NCBI RefSeq assembly: GCF_004104375.1
Contig: NZ_QOVM01000004.1
Location: forward strand, 186,001-250,000
DNA length: 64,000 nt
Source of the DNA: Leeuwenhoekiella aequorea
Lineage (GTDB): Bacteria > Bacteroidota > Bacteroidia > Flavobacteriales > Flavobacteriaceae
Reading direction: 5' to 3'
In this document: positions 25,283 to 33,272 of the stretch, one piece after another
Layout: each line of letters opens with the position of its first letter
Numbering within the stretch: the stretch's first letter is position 1
The notes under the pieces: generated by a model
The model's input: the letters and a program-made list of their open reading frames with translations, nothing else
What the model was told of the DNA's origin: nothing
The model's database searches: none
Position numbers and translations under genes: made by a program

Positions 25283-26821
25283 GTGAATAATGAATTAATC
25301 ATTAGATCCAGTTCCACTTCAGTTGATTTTGCCCTTTTAAAAGATGGTAAACTAATAGAATTACATAAGGATGAGGAAGATAACCAGTTTGCAGTAGGAG
25401 ATATTTTTATTTCTAAAATACGCAAAACGGTTTCTGGTCTTAACGCCGCATTTGTCAATGTTGGCTACGAGAAAGATGCATTTTTGCACTATCACGATTT
25501 AGGACCACAGCTTCCCACTCTTTTGAAATTTGTAAAACGTGTAAGCACAGGTAAACTCAAGGATTACTCCTTAAAAAACTTTCCTACAGAAAAAGACATT
25601 GATAAAAATGGTAAAATAGCAGATGCTATAAAATCAAATCAATCAATTTTAGTACAAGTAGTTAAAGAACCTATATCAACCAAAGGGCCCAGAATTAGCA
25701 GTGAGCTTTCAATAGCCGGAAGATATGTGGTATTAGTCCCTTTTTCAGACCGTATTTCTATTTCACAAAAAATAGAATCTAAAGAAGAAAAGGCACGTCT
25801 TAAACGCCTTATGCAAAGCATACGCCCAAAAGGATTTGGTGTGATTGTGCGTACTGTCGCTGAAGGAAAAATGGTTGCAGAGTTAGATAAAGATCTACAA
25901 AACTTGGTAGACCGTTGGACTGCCATGTCTAAAAAATTACACAATGCTCATTTACCCAGTAAAGTATTAGGTGAGATGAATAGAGCCTCTTCTATGTTAA
26001 GAGATCTATTTAATGACACCTTTACTGCAATTTGCGTAGATGATGAGACATTGTATTATCAAATTAAAGAATATCTGCAAGAGATTGCGCCTAATAAAGA
26101 AAATATCGTAAAACTACACCAGAGTAATGTACCTGTTTTTGAAAAACATGGCATTGAACGACAAATAAAAACTTCTTTTGGGAAGACGGTATCTATGAGT
26201 CGTGGGGCTTATTTAGTTATCGAGCATACCGAAGCTTTGCATGTTATTGATGTAAATAGTGGTAACCGTTCTAATAAAGCTAAAAGCCAAGAAGAAACAG
26301 CTCTGGAAGTTAATATGATCGCCGCTACAGAAGTAGCTCGCCAATTACGCCTTCGTGATATGGGCGGTATCATTGTTGTAGATTTTATAGATATGGGTAA
26401 AGCCGAAAATCGTAAAACCCTTTTTAATCATTTACGTGATGAAATGAGCGATGACCGTGCAAAGCATAAAATTTTACCTCCTAGTAAATTTGGACTCATA
26501 CAGATCACACGTCAACGTGTACGACCTGAAATGAACATAAAAACCCGGGAAAAAGATCCTAACGGTGATGGTGAAATCGAAGCACCTATTAGTGTTGTAA
26601 GTCGCATACAAGCAGACTTAATAAAATTATTCAAAAAAGACTATAAAAAGATTACGTTACATACGCATCCTTTTATAGAAGCCTTCTTGACAAAAGGCTT
26701 CCCATCAGTACGTTCTAAATGGTTTATAGAACATAAAAAATGGGTAAAAATAATGCCAAGAGATGCTTACACGTATCTTGAGTACCGTTTTACAGATAAA
26801 GACGGGAAAGAAATTAGATAA
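25283..26821 (+). CDS. rng: Ribonuclease G/E family endoribonuclease
   Basis: This 512-residue enzyme cleaves single-stranded AU-rich RNA in rRNA maturation and mRNA decay. It has an S1-like domain (about 36-125, GDIFISKIRKTVSGLNAAFVNVGYEKDAFLHYHDL) and an RNase H-like and DNase I-like core. The metal-ligand segments are LHVIDVNSGN and GGIIVVDFIDM, and ILPPSKFGLIQITRQRVRP follows. The CPxC zinc-link motif that normally follows this segment and joins RNase E/G dimers is not seen; the sequence continues NIKTREKDPNGDGEIEAP. No C-terminal degradosome scaffold is present, so it is RNase G-like. The start is GTG at 25283. Confidence 0.94.
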   Translation: MNNELIIRSSSTSVDFALLKDGKLIELHKDEEDNQFAVGDIFISKIRKTVSGLNAAFVNVGYEKDAFLHYHDLGPQLPTLLKFVKRVSTGKLKDYSLKNFPTEKDIDKNGKIADAIKSNQSILVQVVKEPISTKGPRISSELSIAGRYVVLVPFSDRISISQKIESKEEKARLKRLMQSIRPKGFGVIVRTVAEGKMVAELDKDLQNLVDRWTAMSKKLHNAHLPSKVLGEMNRASSMLRDLFNDTFTAICVDDETLYYQIKEYLQEIAPNKENIVKLHQSNVPVFEKHGIERQIKTSFGKTVSMSRGAYLVIEHTEALHVIDVNSGNRSNKAKSQEETALEVNMIAATEVARQLRLRDMGGIIVVDFIDMGKAENRKTLFNHLRDEMSDDRAKHKILPPSKFGLIQITRQRVRPEMNIKTREKDPNGDGEIEAPISVVSRIQADLIKLFKKDYKKITLHTHPFIEAFLTKGFPSVRSKWFIEHKKWVKIMPRDAYTYLEYRFTDKDGKEIR

Positions 26822-26828
26822 CTGAAAT

Positions 26829-26862
26829 AACCCTCATCGTGCAAACGGTGGGGGTTTTTTGT
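26829..26862 (+). terminator. Terminator of rng
   Basis: AACCCTCATCG pairs with CGGTGGGGGTT (two G-U wobbles) around a 6-base loop, followed by a T run. Confidence 0.8.
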
Positions 26863-26891
26863 TTTATATCTTTGACTTATTTTAATATTAA

Positions 26892-27371
26892 ATGCAGCAA
26901 CCTGTAAAAACATACACTGTAGAGCAAGCCAAGCGAAAGCTCGAAGCCTATTGTGCTTACCAAGATCGTTGCCATAAAGAAGTACGTGAGAAACTGCATC
27001 AAATGCGTATGATTCCTGGAGCTATTGATGAAATTATATACCATCTGCTTCAACACAAATTTTTAGATGAAGAACGTTTTGCACGCAGTTTTGCCCGCGG
27101 AAAATTTCGTCATAAGCAATGGGGTAAAAACCGCATTAAACAAGAATTAAAACAGCGTGATATTGGAGATTACCTCATCAAAAAAGCTTTTACCGAAATC
27201 CCAGATTCAGAATACATAGAAACCTTTGAAGAACTGGCTCAAAAACGTTTTGACCAGCTTATAAACGAAAAGGATAAATACAAAAAACGAAAAAAACTAG
27301 CCGATTACTTAATCTACCGCGGTTGGCCGGGAGACTGGATTTATGAGAAGTCAAAAGAGTTAATTCCTTAG
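26892..27371 (+). CDS. recX: Regulatory protein RecX
   Basis: This 159-residue helical protein inhibits RecA filament activity. It shows the three-repeat RecX pattern: KRKLEAYCAYQDRCHKEVREKLHQM in repeat 1, IIYHLLQHKFLDEERFARSFARGKFRHKQWGKNRIKQELKQRDI in repeat 2, and DKYKKRKKLADYLIYRGWPGDWIYE in repeat 3. Family length is usual (150-260). It is a single gene after the rng terminator; recA is not in the window. About 109 bases of unremarkable sequence separate it from the convergent cupin gene. Confidence 0.93.
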   Translation: MQQPVKTYTVEQAKRKLEAYCAYQDRCHKEVREKLHQMRMIPGAIDEIIYHLLQHKFLDEERFARSFARGKFRHKQWGKNRIKQELKQRDIGDYLIKKAFTEIPDSEYIETFEELAQKRFDQLINEKDKYKKRKKLADYLIYRGWPGDWIYEKSKELIP

Positions 27372-27480
27372 TTTTATTTTCTTAGCGACTAAAAAAAATA
27401 CAATTTTAGTGTTTTTACGCACAGAACCATCGCAGCCAAATTCACCAACTTTAAGGGAAACTTCAGAATCAGAAACTCAT

Positions 27481-28341
27481 TTAAATACCGTGTGCCTTAT
27501 GGGTTTCTGAAATAGCACGCTCATTTTTCTCATCAATCCATGCTTGTCCTTTTCTACGTCGCATTAAGCCATCAAAATGACGCATTATAAAGACGTTATA
27601 AACGGCGCGTAACAGATGTTTAGGCTTTCTAGGTAGCGAACGCAAACTCATACTAAAACCAGGCGTTACATACTTCATATAATGCCAGTATCCTTCGGGC
27701 ATATATAAAGTTTCTCCGTGGTTGAGTTCGCAGATAAAGCCTTCTGCTTTTTTTAAAACCGGAAATTTATCATAATCCGGATTATCAAAATCAATATCTT
27801 CTCTGGTGATCAACGAGTGCGGAACTTTATATAAATTTTCGGTTTGATCCGGAGGGAATAAAACCACTTGCTTTTTTCCGTGAAAATGAAAATGCAAAAT
27901 GTTTGCCCAGTCAATATCATAATGCATGAACACACGCGAATTTTCACCTCCAAAAAACACCATAGGAATCTGCTTAATTAAACGCAGGCCTATTTTAGGA
28001 AATTTGAAGTCCTTTTTTAACAAAGGAACGTCTTTCATGATATTATACAAGAAAATGCGATATGTGGTAGGCTCTTTCTTAAGCAGATCTATATAATCTG
28101 CCATTTTCATTTTTGCATGAGCTTGATTAAATCCATCTTCGTGAGTAACAGGACGATCATCGTACAATGGTACAGTACGATCTCCTGCCACATCTTTAAT
28201 GTAGTCAAGATGCCATTTTGTATAAGCAGGCCAGTCTTCAATTAAATTCTCAATAACCACTGGTTTTTGAGGCTTTATGTAGTCTTTAATAAAATCTGCT
28301 CTGGTAATCGTTTTTACCCTATGTATTTTGGTAAGCTTCAA
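27481..28341 (-). CDS. Cupin-8/JmjC-like Fe(II)/2-oxoglutarate-dependent oxygenase
   Basis: This 286-residue protein has a double-stranded beta-helix fold. The iron triad is visible as H140-x-D142 (FMHYDIDW) and H220 (EGYWHYM), with R234 in SLRSLPR and surrounding FHFHGKKQVVLFPPDQ. Members of this family hydroxylate protein side chains (asparagine, aspartate, ribosomal proteins) or small molecules; the substrate is unknown here. The start is TTG at the complement of 28339-28341, with the next Met far inside. It follows bioB by 18 bases on the same strand, so it may be co-transcribed, but no role in biotin synthesis is implied. Confidence 0.88.
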   Translation of the reverse strand: MKLTKIHRVKTITRADFIKDYIKPQKPVVIENLIEDWPAYTKWHLDYIKDVAGDRTVPLYDDRPVTHEDGFNQAHAKMKMADYIDLLKKEPTTYRIFLYNIMKDVPLLKKDFKFPKIGLRLIKQIPMVFFGGENSRVFMHYDIDWANILHFHFHGKKQVVLFPPDQTENLYKVPHSLITREDIDFDNPDYDKFPVLKKAEGFICELNHGETLYMPEGYWHYMKYVTPGFSMSLRSLPRKPKHLLRAVYNVFIMRHFDGLMRRRKGQAWIDEKNERAISETHKAHGI

Positions 28342-28359
28342 GTATATAACAAGTTAAAA

Positions 28360-29439
28360 TTAAGCTTTGGCTTTTGCCTTAGCTTCTTCATTTCTGGGTA
28401 TTGTATGACCCGGTCTAGACCATTTAGGCTTTTCGCCCATAGGAATATGTTTAGAATCTTGCGCCTCAACTGTTTCTGGCTTTGCCTTTTTAACAAATGG
28501 TGCCTGCGGATTTAAACCTAGTAATTCAAACATCTTCATATCCTCATTTACATCAGGATTAGGCGTAGTCAATAATTTATCTCCTGCAAAAATAGAATTT
28601 GCTCCTGCAAAGAAACACATTGCCTGCCCTTCTCTACTCATCTGAGTACGCCCGGCACTTAGTCGTACTTGCGTTTGTGGCATTACAATGCGGGTGGTTG
28701 CTACCATACGCACCATTTCCCAAATAGATATTGGCTCTATATCTTCCATAGGCGTACCCTCTACTGCAACTAAAGCATTAATAGGCACACTTTCTGGCTG
28801 TGGATCTAAAGTCGCAAGAGCAACGAGCATACCAGCTCTGTCTTCAACTTTTTCTCCCATCCCAATAATACCACCGCTACAAACAGTAACATTAGTCTTA
28901 CGTACATTTCCTATAGTGTCTAATCGATCTTGAAAAGCACGCGTCGAGATTACATCTTTATAATAATCTTCAGAAGTATCTAAGTTATGATTATAAGCAT
29001 ATAAACCAGCTTCTGCCAGACGCTGTGCTTGGTTTTCGGTAATCATGCCTAGCGTGCAACATACTTCCATATCAAGCTTATTAATAGTACGCACCATTTC
29101 TAAAACTTGATCAAACTCTTCCCCATCCTTAACATTACGCCAAGCTGCACCCATACACACTCGTGAACTTCCTGCTGCTTTTGCGCGTAACGCTTGTGCT
29201 TTTACCTGCTGAACACCCATTAAATCATTTCCCTTGATATCTGTATGATATCTTGCGGCCTGAGGACAATAGCCACAGTCTTCTGGACAACCCCCAGTTT
29301 TTATTGATAATAATGTTGAAACCTGCACAGTATTAGGATCATGATGCAAGCGGTGTGTTGTCGCTGCTTCATAAAGTAATTCCATTAAAGGTTTGTTATA
29401 GATATCGAGAATTTCCTCGCGAGTCCAGTTATGTTTCAT
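28360..29439 (-). CDS. bioB: Biotin synthase
   Basis: This 359-residue radical-SAM enzyme inserts sulfur into dethiobiotin. The SAM-cluster cysteines C51, C55 and C58 are in GGCPEDCGYC. Further residues are MGAAWRNVKDGEEFDQVLEMV, YNHNLDTSEDYY, TVCSGGIIGMGE (Cys of the [2Fe-2S] set), and RLSAGRTQMSREGQAMCFFAGANSIFAGDKLLTT, with the arginine ligand in LSAGR. The last 30 residues are a lysine/alanine-rich tail beyond the usual end. An inverted repeat (CTTTAGTA/TACTAAAG, 29456-29490) lies just upstream, and a TATTTTTG -7-like box at the complement of 29517-29524. Confidence 0.97.
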   Translation of the reverse strand: MKHNWTREEILDIYNKPLMELLYEAATTHRLHHDPNTVQVSTLLSIKTGGCPEDCGYCPQAARYHTDIKGNDLMGVQQVKAQALRAKAAGSSRVCMGAAWRNVKDGEEFDQVLEMVRTINKLDMEVCCTLGMITENQAQRLAEAGLYAYNHNLDTSEDYYKDVISTRAFQDRLDTIGNVRKTNVTVCSGGIIGMGEKVEDRAGMLVALATLDPQPESVPINALVAVEGTPMEDIEPISIWEMVRMVATTRIVMPQTQVRLSAGRTQMSREGQAMCFFAGANSIFAGDKLLTTPNPDVNEDMKMFELLGLNPQAPFVKKAKPETVEAQDSKHIPMGEKPKWSRPGHTIPRNEEAKAKAKA

Positions 29440-29455
29440 CTGTTTTATTTTAAGT

Positions 29456-29490
29456 CTTTAGTATAAAAAGTAGTTTCTTTTTTACTAAAG
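29456..29490 (-). promoter_or_regulatory. Inverted repeat in the bioB leader
   Basis: CTTTAGTA (29456-29463) and TACTAAAG (29483-29490) form a perfect 8-bp inverted repeat with a 19-base spacer between the bioB start and its putative -7 box. It could be an operator or an RNA hairpin; it does not resemble the classical BirA site. Confidence 0.3.
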
Positions 29491-29554
29491 TCATTTTATA
29501 GCACTTGGAGATGTGTCAAAAATACTAAATCTGTTGTTTATAAATGTGAAAAAG

Positions 29555-30736
29555 CTAGGCTTTGCGTAACAAAATACTAACAGCATTGCCCCCAAAACCT
29601 ACAGCATTTACTAATATATTATTTATTCGCTTAGGTTTAACCTGTGGTGATATGAAAGGCACTTCCTCATATTCTTGTGATTGCAGCATCTTTATAGCCA
29701 GATCGAGACTTAAAAGACCACTAGCACCAAAGGTGTGTCCTATCTTCCATTTATTTGTTGTTAATAACGGAAGCTTATCTTTAAATATTTTCTGAATCGC
29801 CATGTATTCTGAAGTGTCTCCCAGCTGTGTGCCAGGTGCATGCATTACAACTGCATCTATCTCATTAAGCCTTTTTTCAAAATCGCTTCCCTGAAAACTG
29901 GTTTTAGCATCCTCAATAGCCATTTTCATAGACTTTTGAAAGCAGGTAGCCTCAGCAGAAATAGATACCGCGTGTTTTAATTTTTCGGTTGCATAACCTA
30001 CTCCTACTACGTAAGCTAAAGCTGTTGGTTTAATTCCAATTTCTAAACATACTGAAGCTGCTCCTTCTCCTAGAACCATCGTATTTTCAGCCTTATCCAG
30101 ATCTAATGCAAGACATGGATAAAGGGAATCATTTTCTGCTCGACTATAGGTTTTCATCGCCCGCATTTGTGCAATTGTAAATGGAGTTAATGCGGCTTCA
30201 CTACCTCCTACCATAAACTTATCACACATACCCGACTGTAACCAGGCAACCCCGTTAAGCAAAGAATGCAATGCAGTAGAACAGGTTATAGAATGTGAAA
30301 TATCTGGACCCTCATTTTGTAAATCCTGAGCAACCCAAGAGGAAATATTACCTAAAGTAGTTGTAGGCGAAGCTAGTGTTTCACTCTTTCCATTTTCTAA
30401 GAAAGCACTATAGTATTTTTCAAAAAGCTGTGTGGCTCCTCTTGAAGACCCAATATTTATTCCAAAATCATTACTAAAATCCCATCCTGCAGATGCAATT
30501 GCTTTTCTTGATACATAAATCGCATATAATACAGATGCATCTAAGGCTAGATAATTGCGGTTTTCTTCACGTATCTCTTCTATAAGCTGTAGAACATCTG
30601 CCGGCAATTTACCCACCCATGCGTGTAAACTGCTATCAAACGATAAGTTATGATCTCCCTTATTTCCTAACAGTGATGTGTCTGCACCTGTTGCAGATAT
30701 CGCAGAGATCCCCGTAATGGCAATTACTTGTTTCAA
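29555..30736 (-). CDS. Beta-ketoacyl-ACP synthase (KAS I/II type) in the biotin cluster
   Basis: This 393-residue thiolase-fold condensing enzyme keeps the full Cys-His-His triad: C152 in ITCSTALHSLL, H299 in MHAPGTQLGD and H334 in KIGHTFGASG. Overall it is FabF-like but shorter at the start and with an unusual HAPGTQ in place of HGTxT. It lies between bioB and the other bio genes, so a role in building the pimeloyl chain of biotin is plausible; general fatty acid synthesis or flexirubin-like aryl polyene synthesis are alternatives. The start is TTG at the complement of 30734-30736, and a promoter-like pair lies about 50-85 bases upstream. Confidence 0.87.
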   Translation of the reverse strand: MKQVIAITGISAISATGADTSLLGNKGDHNLSFDSSLHAWVGKLPADVLQLIEEIREENRNYLALDASVLYAIYVSRKAIASAGWDFSNDFGINIGSSRGATQLFEKYYSAFLENGKSETLASPTTTLGNISSWVAQDLQNEGPDISHSITCSTALHSLLNGVAWLQSGMCDKFMVGGSEAALTPFTIAQMRAMKTYSRAENDSLYPCLALDLDKAENTMVLGEGAASVCLEIGIKPTALAYVVGVGYATEKLKHAVSISAEATCFQKSMKMAIEDAKTSFQGSDFEKRLNEIDAVVMHAPGTQLGDTSEYMAIQKIFKDKLPLLTTNKWKIGHTFGASGLLSLDLAIKMLQSQEYEEVPFISPQVKPKRINNILVNAVGFGGNAVSILLRKA

Positions 30737-30787
30737 TTTTATAAATTTTGATGAAAATTAGTTTTTCAACTATATTTCTAATAGTCG

Positions 30788-30821
30788 CAAAATTACCATA
30801 TCACTTAATCAGAATAGCAAA
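30788..30821 (-). promoter_or_regulatory. Putative promoter of the ketoacyl synthase gene
   Basis: On the minus strand TTTG (complement of 30818-30821), a 22-base spacer and TAATTTTG (complement of 30788-30795) lie about 50 bases before the TTG start. The spacer is longer than the usual 19. Confidence 0.4.
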
Positions 30822-30875
30822 AAATCAAGTTTTAAAAGATTTACTTAGATTCGTAGCATCATTAACACAGATTTT

Positions 30876-31319
30876 ATGAACGAACTCAAAAAGGAAGAGC
30901 GCAGCTGGTGGTCACGCAACTGGAAATGGGTGGTGCCTACCGGCGGGTGTTTAACGCTAATAATTTTAGGTGTAATTCTCTTGGGAAGTGCCATTTTTGG
31001 ATTTGTAAATAAAGTGCAAAGTAGTAGCGGTGGAGATGCTGCATTTGAAATTGTTAAAAACAACCCCGCTATAATTGAAGCACTTGGAGAACCCATTGAA
31101 AAGGCCGGATTTGGGAGCTTCCACGTGAATTACGAGAATGGTGCTAAAACTGCAGAAGCTAGTTTTCCAATTAAAGGCCCTAAGGGATCTGCTGATGTTG
31201 AAATAAATTCCTATGGCGATGGAGAGACTGTAACTTATGAGCTATTTCAAGTGACTATTGAGCATACTTCTCAAATTATAGACTTGAGAGAAAACCCACT
31301 TGAAAAAGCAGATTATTAA
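30876..31319 (+). CDS. Coa1/Tim21-family membrane protein
   Basis: This 147-residue protein has a cytoplasmic basic/aromatic start (KEERSWWSRNWKWVVPTGG) and one transmembrane helix (about 24-44, LTLIILGVILLGSAIFGFV). A soluble domain follows (VKNNPAIIEALGEPIEKAGF...ASFPIKGPKGSADVEINSYGDGETVTYELFQVTIE). This matches the cytochrome c oxidase assembly factor Coa1-like family, whose bacterial members are uncharacterised. It is the only plus-strand gene inside the minus-strand biotin region. Its stop TAA (31317-31319) overlaps the bioA stop on the other strand. Confidence 0.8.
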   Translation: MNELKKEERSWWSRNWKWVVPTGGCLTLIILGVILLGSAIFGFVNKVQSSSGGDAAFEIVKNNPAIIEALGEPIEKAGFGSFHVNYENGAKTAEASFPIKGPKGSADVEINSYGDGETVTYELFQVTIEHTSQIIDLRENPLEKADY

Positions 31320-32581
31320 AATGTGTCTAATATTTTTTTAATAGCCGCATACACTTGATTCATTTGATCTTGCGTTGTCACATAAGGAGCTAAAATATAA
31401 ATAGTTGCTCCTAAAGGGCGTAAATAAACGCCTTCTGCCATACACGCCTCATAAATGCGATAACGTAAATTCCCGTAACGTTCCATTTCTACGTCCAATT
31501 CAAGGGCAAAAATCACACCTTGTTGACGGGTAACACGTACTTTAGGGTGATCTTTAATTGCATCAGAAAATGCGGCATGCCAACTCTCAATTTCTTTTAT
31601 ATTAGATTGAATCTCTTCTGAAGTAAGCAAATCTATTCCTGCAATTGCAGTTGCACACGCAATAGGATTTGCAGAGTACGTATGCGCATGAAACAAACCT
31701 TTGCTTATATCGTCATCATAAAATGCATCATATATTTCCTGAGTACAAGTTGTGATTCCCATAGGAACTAAGCCTGCTGTTAATGCTTTAGAAAGGCACA
31801 TTACATCGGGTTTAATATCTACATAATCTGAAGCGAAGAAGCTTCCGGTTTTTCCAAAACCCGTCATTACCTCATCAGCAATTGTGATTATCCCTAGTCT
31901 TTTACATTTTTCTAAAATAGGATTCAAATATTCGGCTTTATACATTTTCATCCCTGCAGCGCCTTGCACTAAGGGTTCGTAAATAAAACCGGCTAATGGA
32001 GTTTCCTGATGATATTTTTCTATCAGCTCAAGAATGTCACTACTGTTTTCGCCGTTAGGTAATGGAACACGCTTTACGTCAATAAAAAATGCTTCAAACG
32101 GACCGTTGTATACTGAAAGTCCACTTACAGACATTGCACCTAGCGTATCACCATGGAAACCTTCTTCAAAAGCCAATAGTGTTTTTCGGTCGTTACCCGT
32201 ATTGTGGTGGTACTGCAAAGCCATTTTAATACCAATCTCTGTTGAAGTCGATCCATTGTCATTAAACATCAATTTCGCCTGATTGTTAGGCAATATAGCC
32301 ATCAACTTTTCTGAAAGTTCTATAGCCGGTTTATGAGTAAAACCACTAAAAATAATCTGATCAAGCTGCTGCATTTGTTTATAAACACGATCGATTATAA
32401 AATCATTACAATGCCCATACATTGCCGTGTACCAAGAAGAAATAGCATCAATATATGCATTACCATCTTCATCATACAACAAGGCTCCTTTTGCTTTAAT
32501 AATAGGTTTTGACTCCGGATGCAGTTTATGTTGCGTTAACGGGTGCCAAATGTGTTTTTTATCGCGTTCGATTAGATTCAA
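31316..32581 (-). CDS. bioA: Adenosylmethionine-8-amino-7-oxononanoate aminotransferase
   Basis: This 421-residue PLP enzyme converts 8-amino-7-oxononanoate to 7,8-diaminononanoate with SAM as amino donor. Motifs are HIWHPLTQHK at the start, SSWYTAMYGHCN, FNDNGSTSTEIGIKMALQY, EEGFHGDTLGAMSVSG, IADEVMTGFGKTG (the PLP-ring Asp) and CLSKALTAGLVPMG, with the Schiff-base lysine in SKAL. The start is TTG, at the complement of 32579-32581. It is the third gene of bioF-bioD-bioA and converges on the Coa1-like gene with overlapping stops. Confidence 0.97.
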   Translation of the reverse strand: MNLIERDKKHIWHPLTQHKLHPESKPIIKAKGALLYDEDGNAYIDAISSWYTAMYGHCNDFIIDRVYKQMQQLDQIIFSGFTHKPAIELSEKLMAILPNNQAKLMFNDNGSTSTEIGIKMALQYHHNTGNDRKTLLAFEEGFHGDTLGAMSVSGLSVYNGPFEAFFIDVKRVPLPNGENSSDILELIEKYHQETPLAGFIYEPLVQGAAGMKMYKAEYLNPILEKCKRLGIITIADEVMTGFGKTGSFFASDYVDIKPDVMCLSKALTAGLVPMGITTCTQEIYDAFYDDDISKGLFHAHTYSANPIACATAIAGIDLLTSEEIQSNIKEIESWHAAFSDAIKDHPKVRVTRQQGVIFALELDVEMERYGNLRYRIYEACMAEGVYLRPLGATIYILAPYVTTQDQMNQVYAAIKKILDTF

Positions 32582-32619
32582 AATTCAAAGTTTAAAATTC
32601 GTACAAGCCTGCTCACAGT

Positions 32620-33246
32620 TTATTCCTGATGTAAACTTTCCTTTAAAAGTTCTGCATATTCATTAACCACCATTTTATCAAAATAAGGCTCTTCATCAAT
32701 ACGGCCAATAATCTTAACGCCACTCATTTTTTCAATTACAGCCTCAGTGGTGGGATGTTCAGCTCCACTGAAAAGAATTCCGAAAATGGTTTTCCCGGCT
32801 TGTTTCAATTTATCGATTGTAAGCAAAGTGTGATTAATACTTCCTAAATAATGTCTAGAAACTACAATCACCTTATCATCTGGTTCAATTAGATCAAGAA
32901 TGGTCTCAGTTTCACTTATAGGAACTAACAAACCACCAGCTCCTTCTATCACTAAATTATTGATAGTTTCTGGTCGTCTAATTTCCGAGGAAGTGATATG
33001 AACCCCATCGATTGCAGCCGCAGCGTGCGGACTCATAGGCGTCTTTAAGCTAAAGGCGTTCTCATGAAAAACTGTCTTAGCGTTTGAGATAAATTCTTTA
33101 ACCTTATGTGTATCTGAATACTCTAAATCTCCCGCCTGAATAGGCTTCCAGTAATCTGCTTCTAAAGCCTCAGTTACAATTGCCGAAGCTACTGTTTTTC
33201 CTACTTCGGTTGAAATCCCGGTTATAAAAAAGGTGTTTTTTGCCAT
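32620..33246 (-). CDS. bioD: ATP-dependent dethiobiotin synthetase
   Basis: This 208-residue P-loop enzyme closes the ureido ring using CO2 and ATP. The N-terminal FFITGISTEVGKT carries the phosphate loop; YWKPIQAGD follows near residue 33, and VIEGAGGLLVPISETETILDLI near 100. It is slightly shorter than the E. coli enzyme but complete. It is 26 bases after bioF and 38 before bioA in one run. A TACCTTTG box at the complement of 33254-33261, in the short bioF-bioD gap, could be an internal -7 element. Confidence 0.96.
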   Translation of the reverse strand: MAKNTFFITGISTEVGKTVASAIVTEALEADYWKPIQAGDLEYSDTHKVKEFISNAKTVFHENAFSLKTPMSPHAAAAIDGVHITSSEIRRPETINNLVIEGAGGLLVPISETETILDLIEPDDKVIVVSRHYLGSINHTLLTIDKLKQAGKTIFGILFSGAEHPTTEAVIEKMSGVKIIGRIDEEPYFDKMVVNEYAELLKESLHQE

Positions 33247-33272
33247 AGTACTGCAAAGGTACTACGGGAAGA

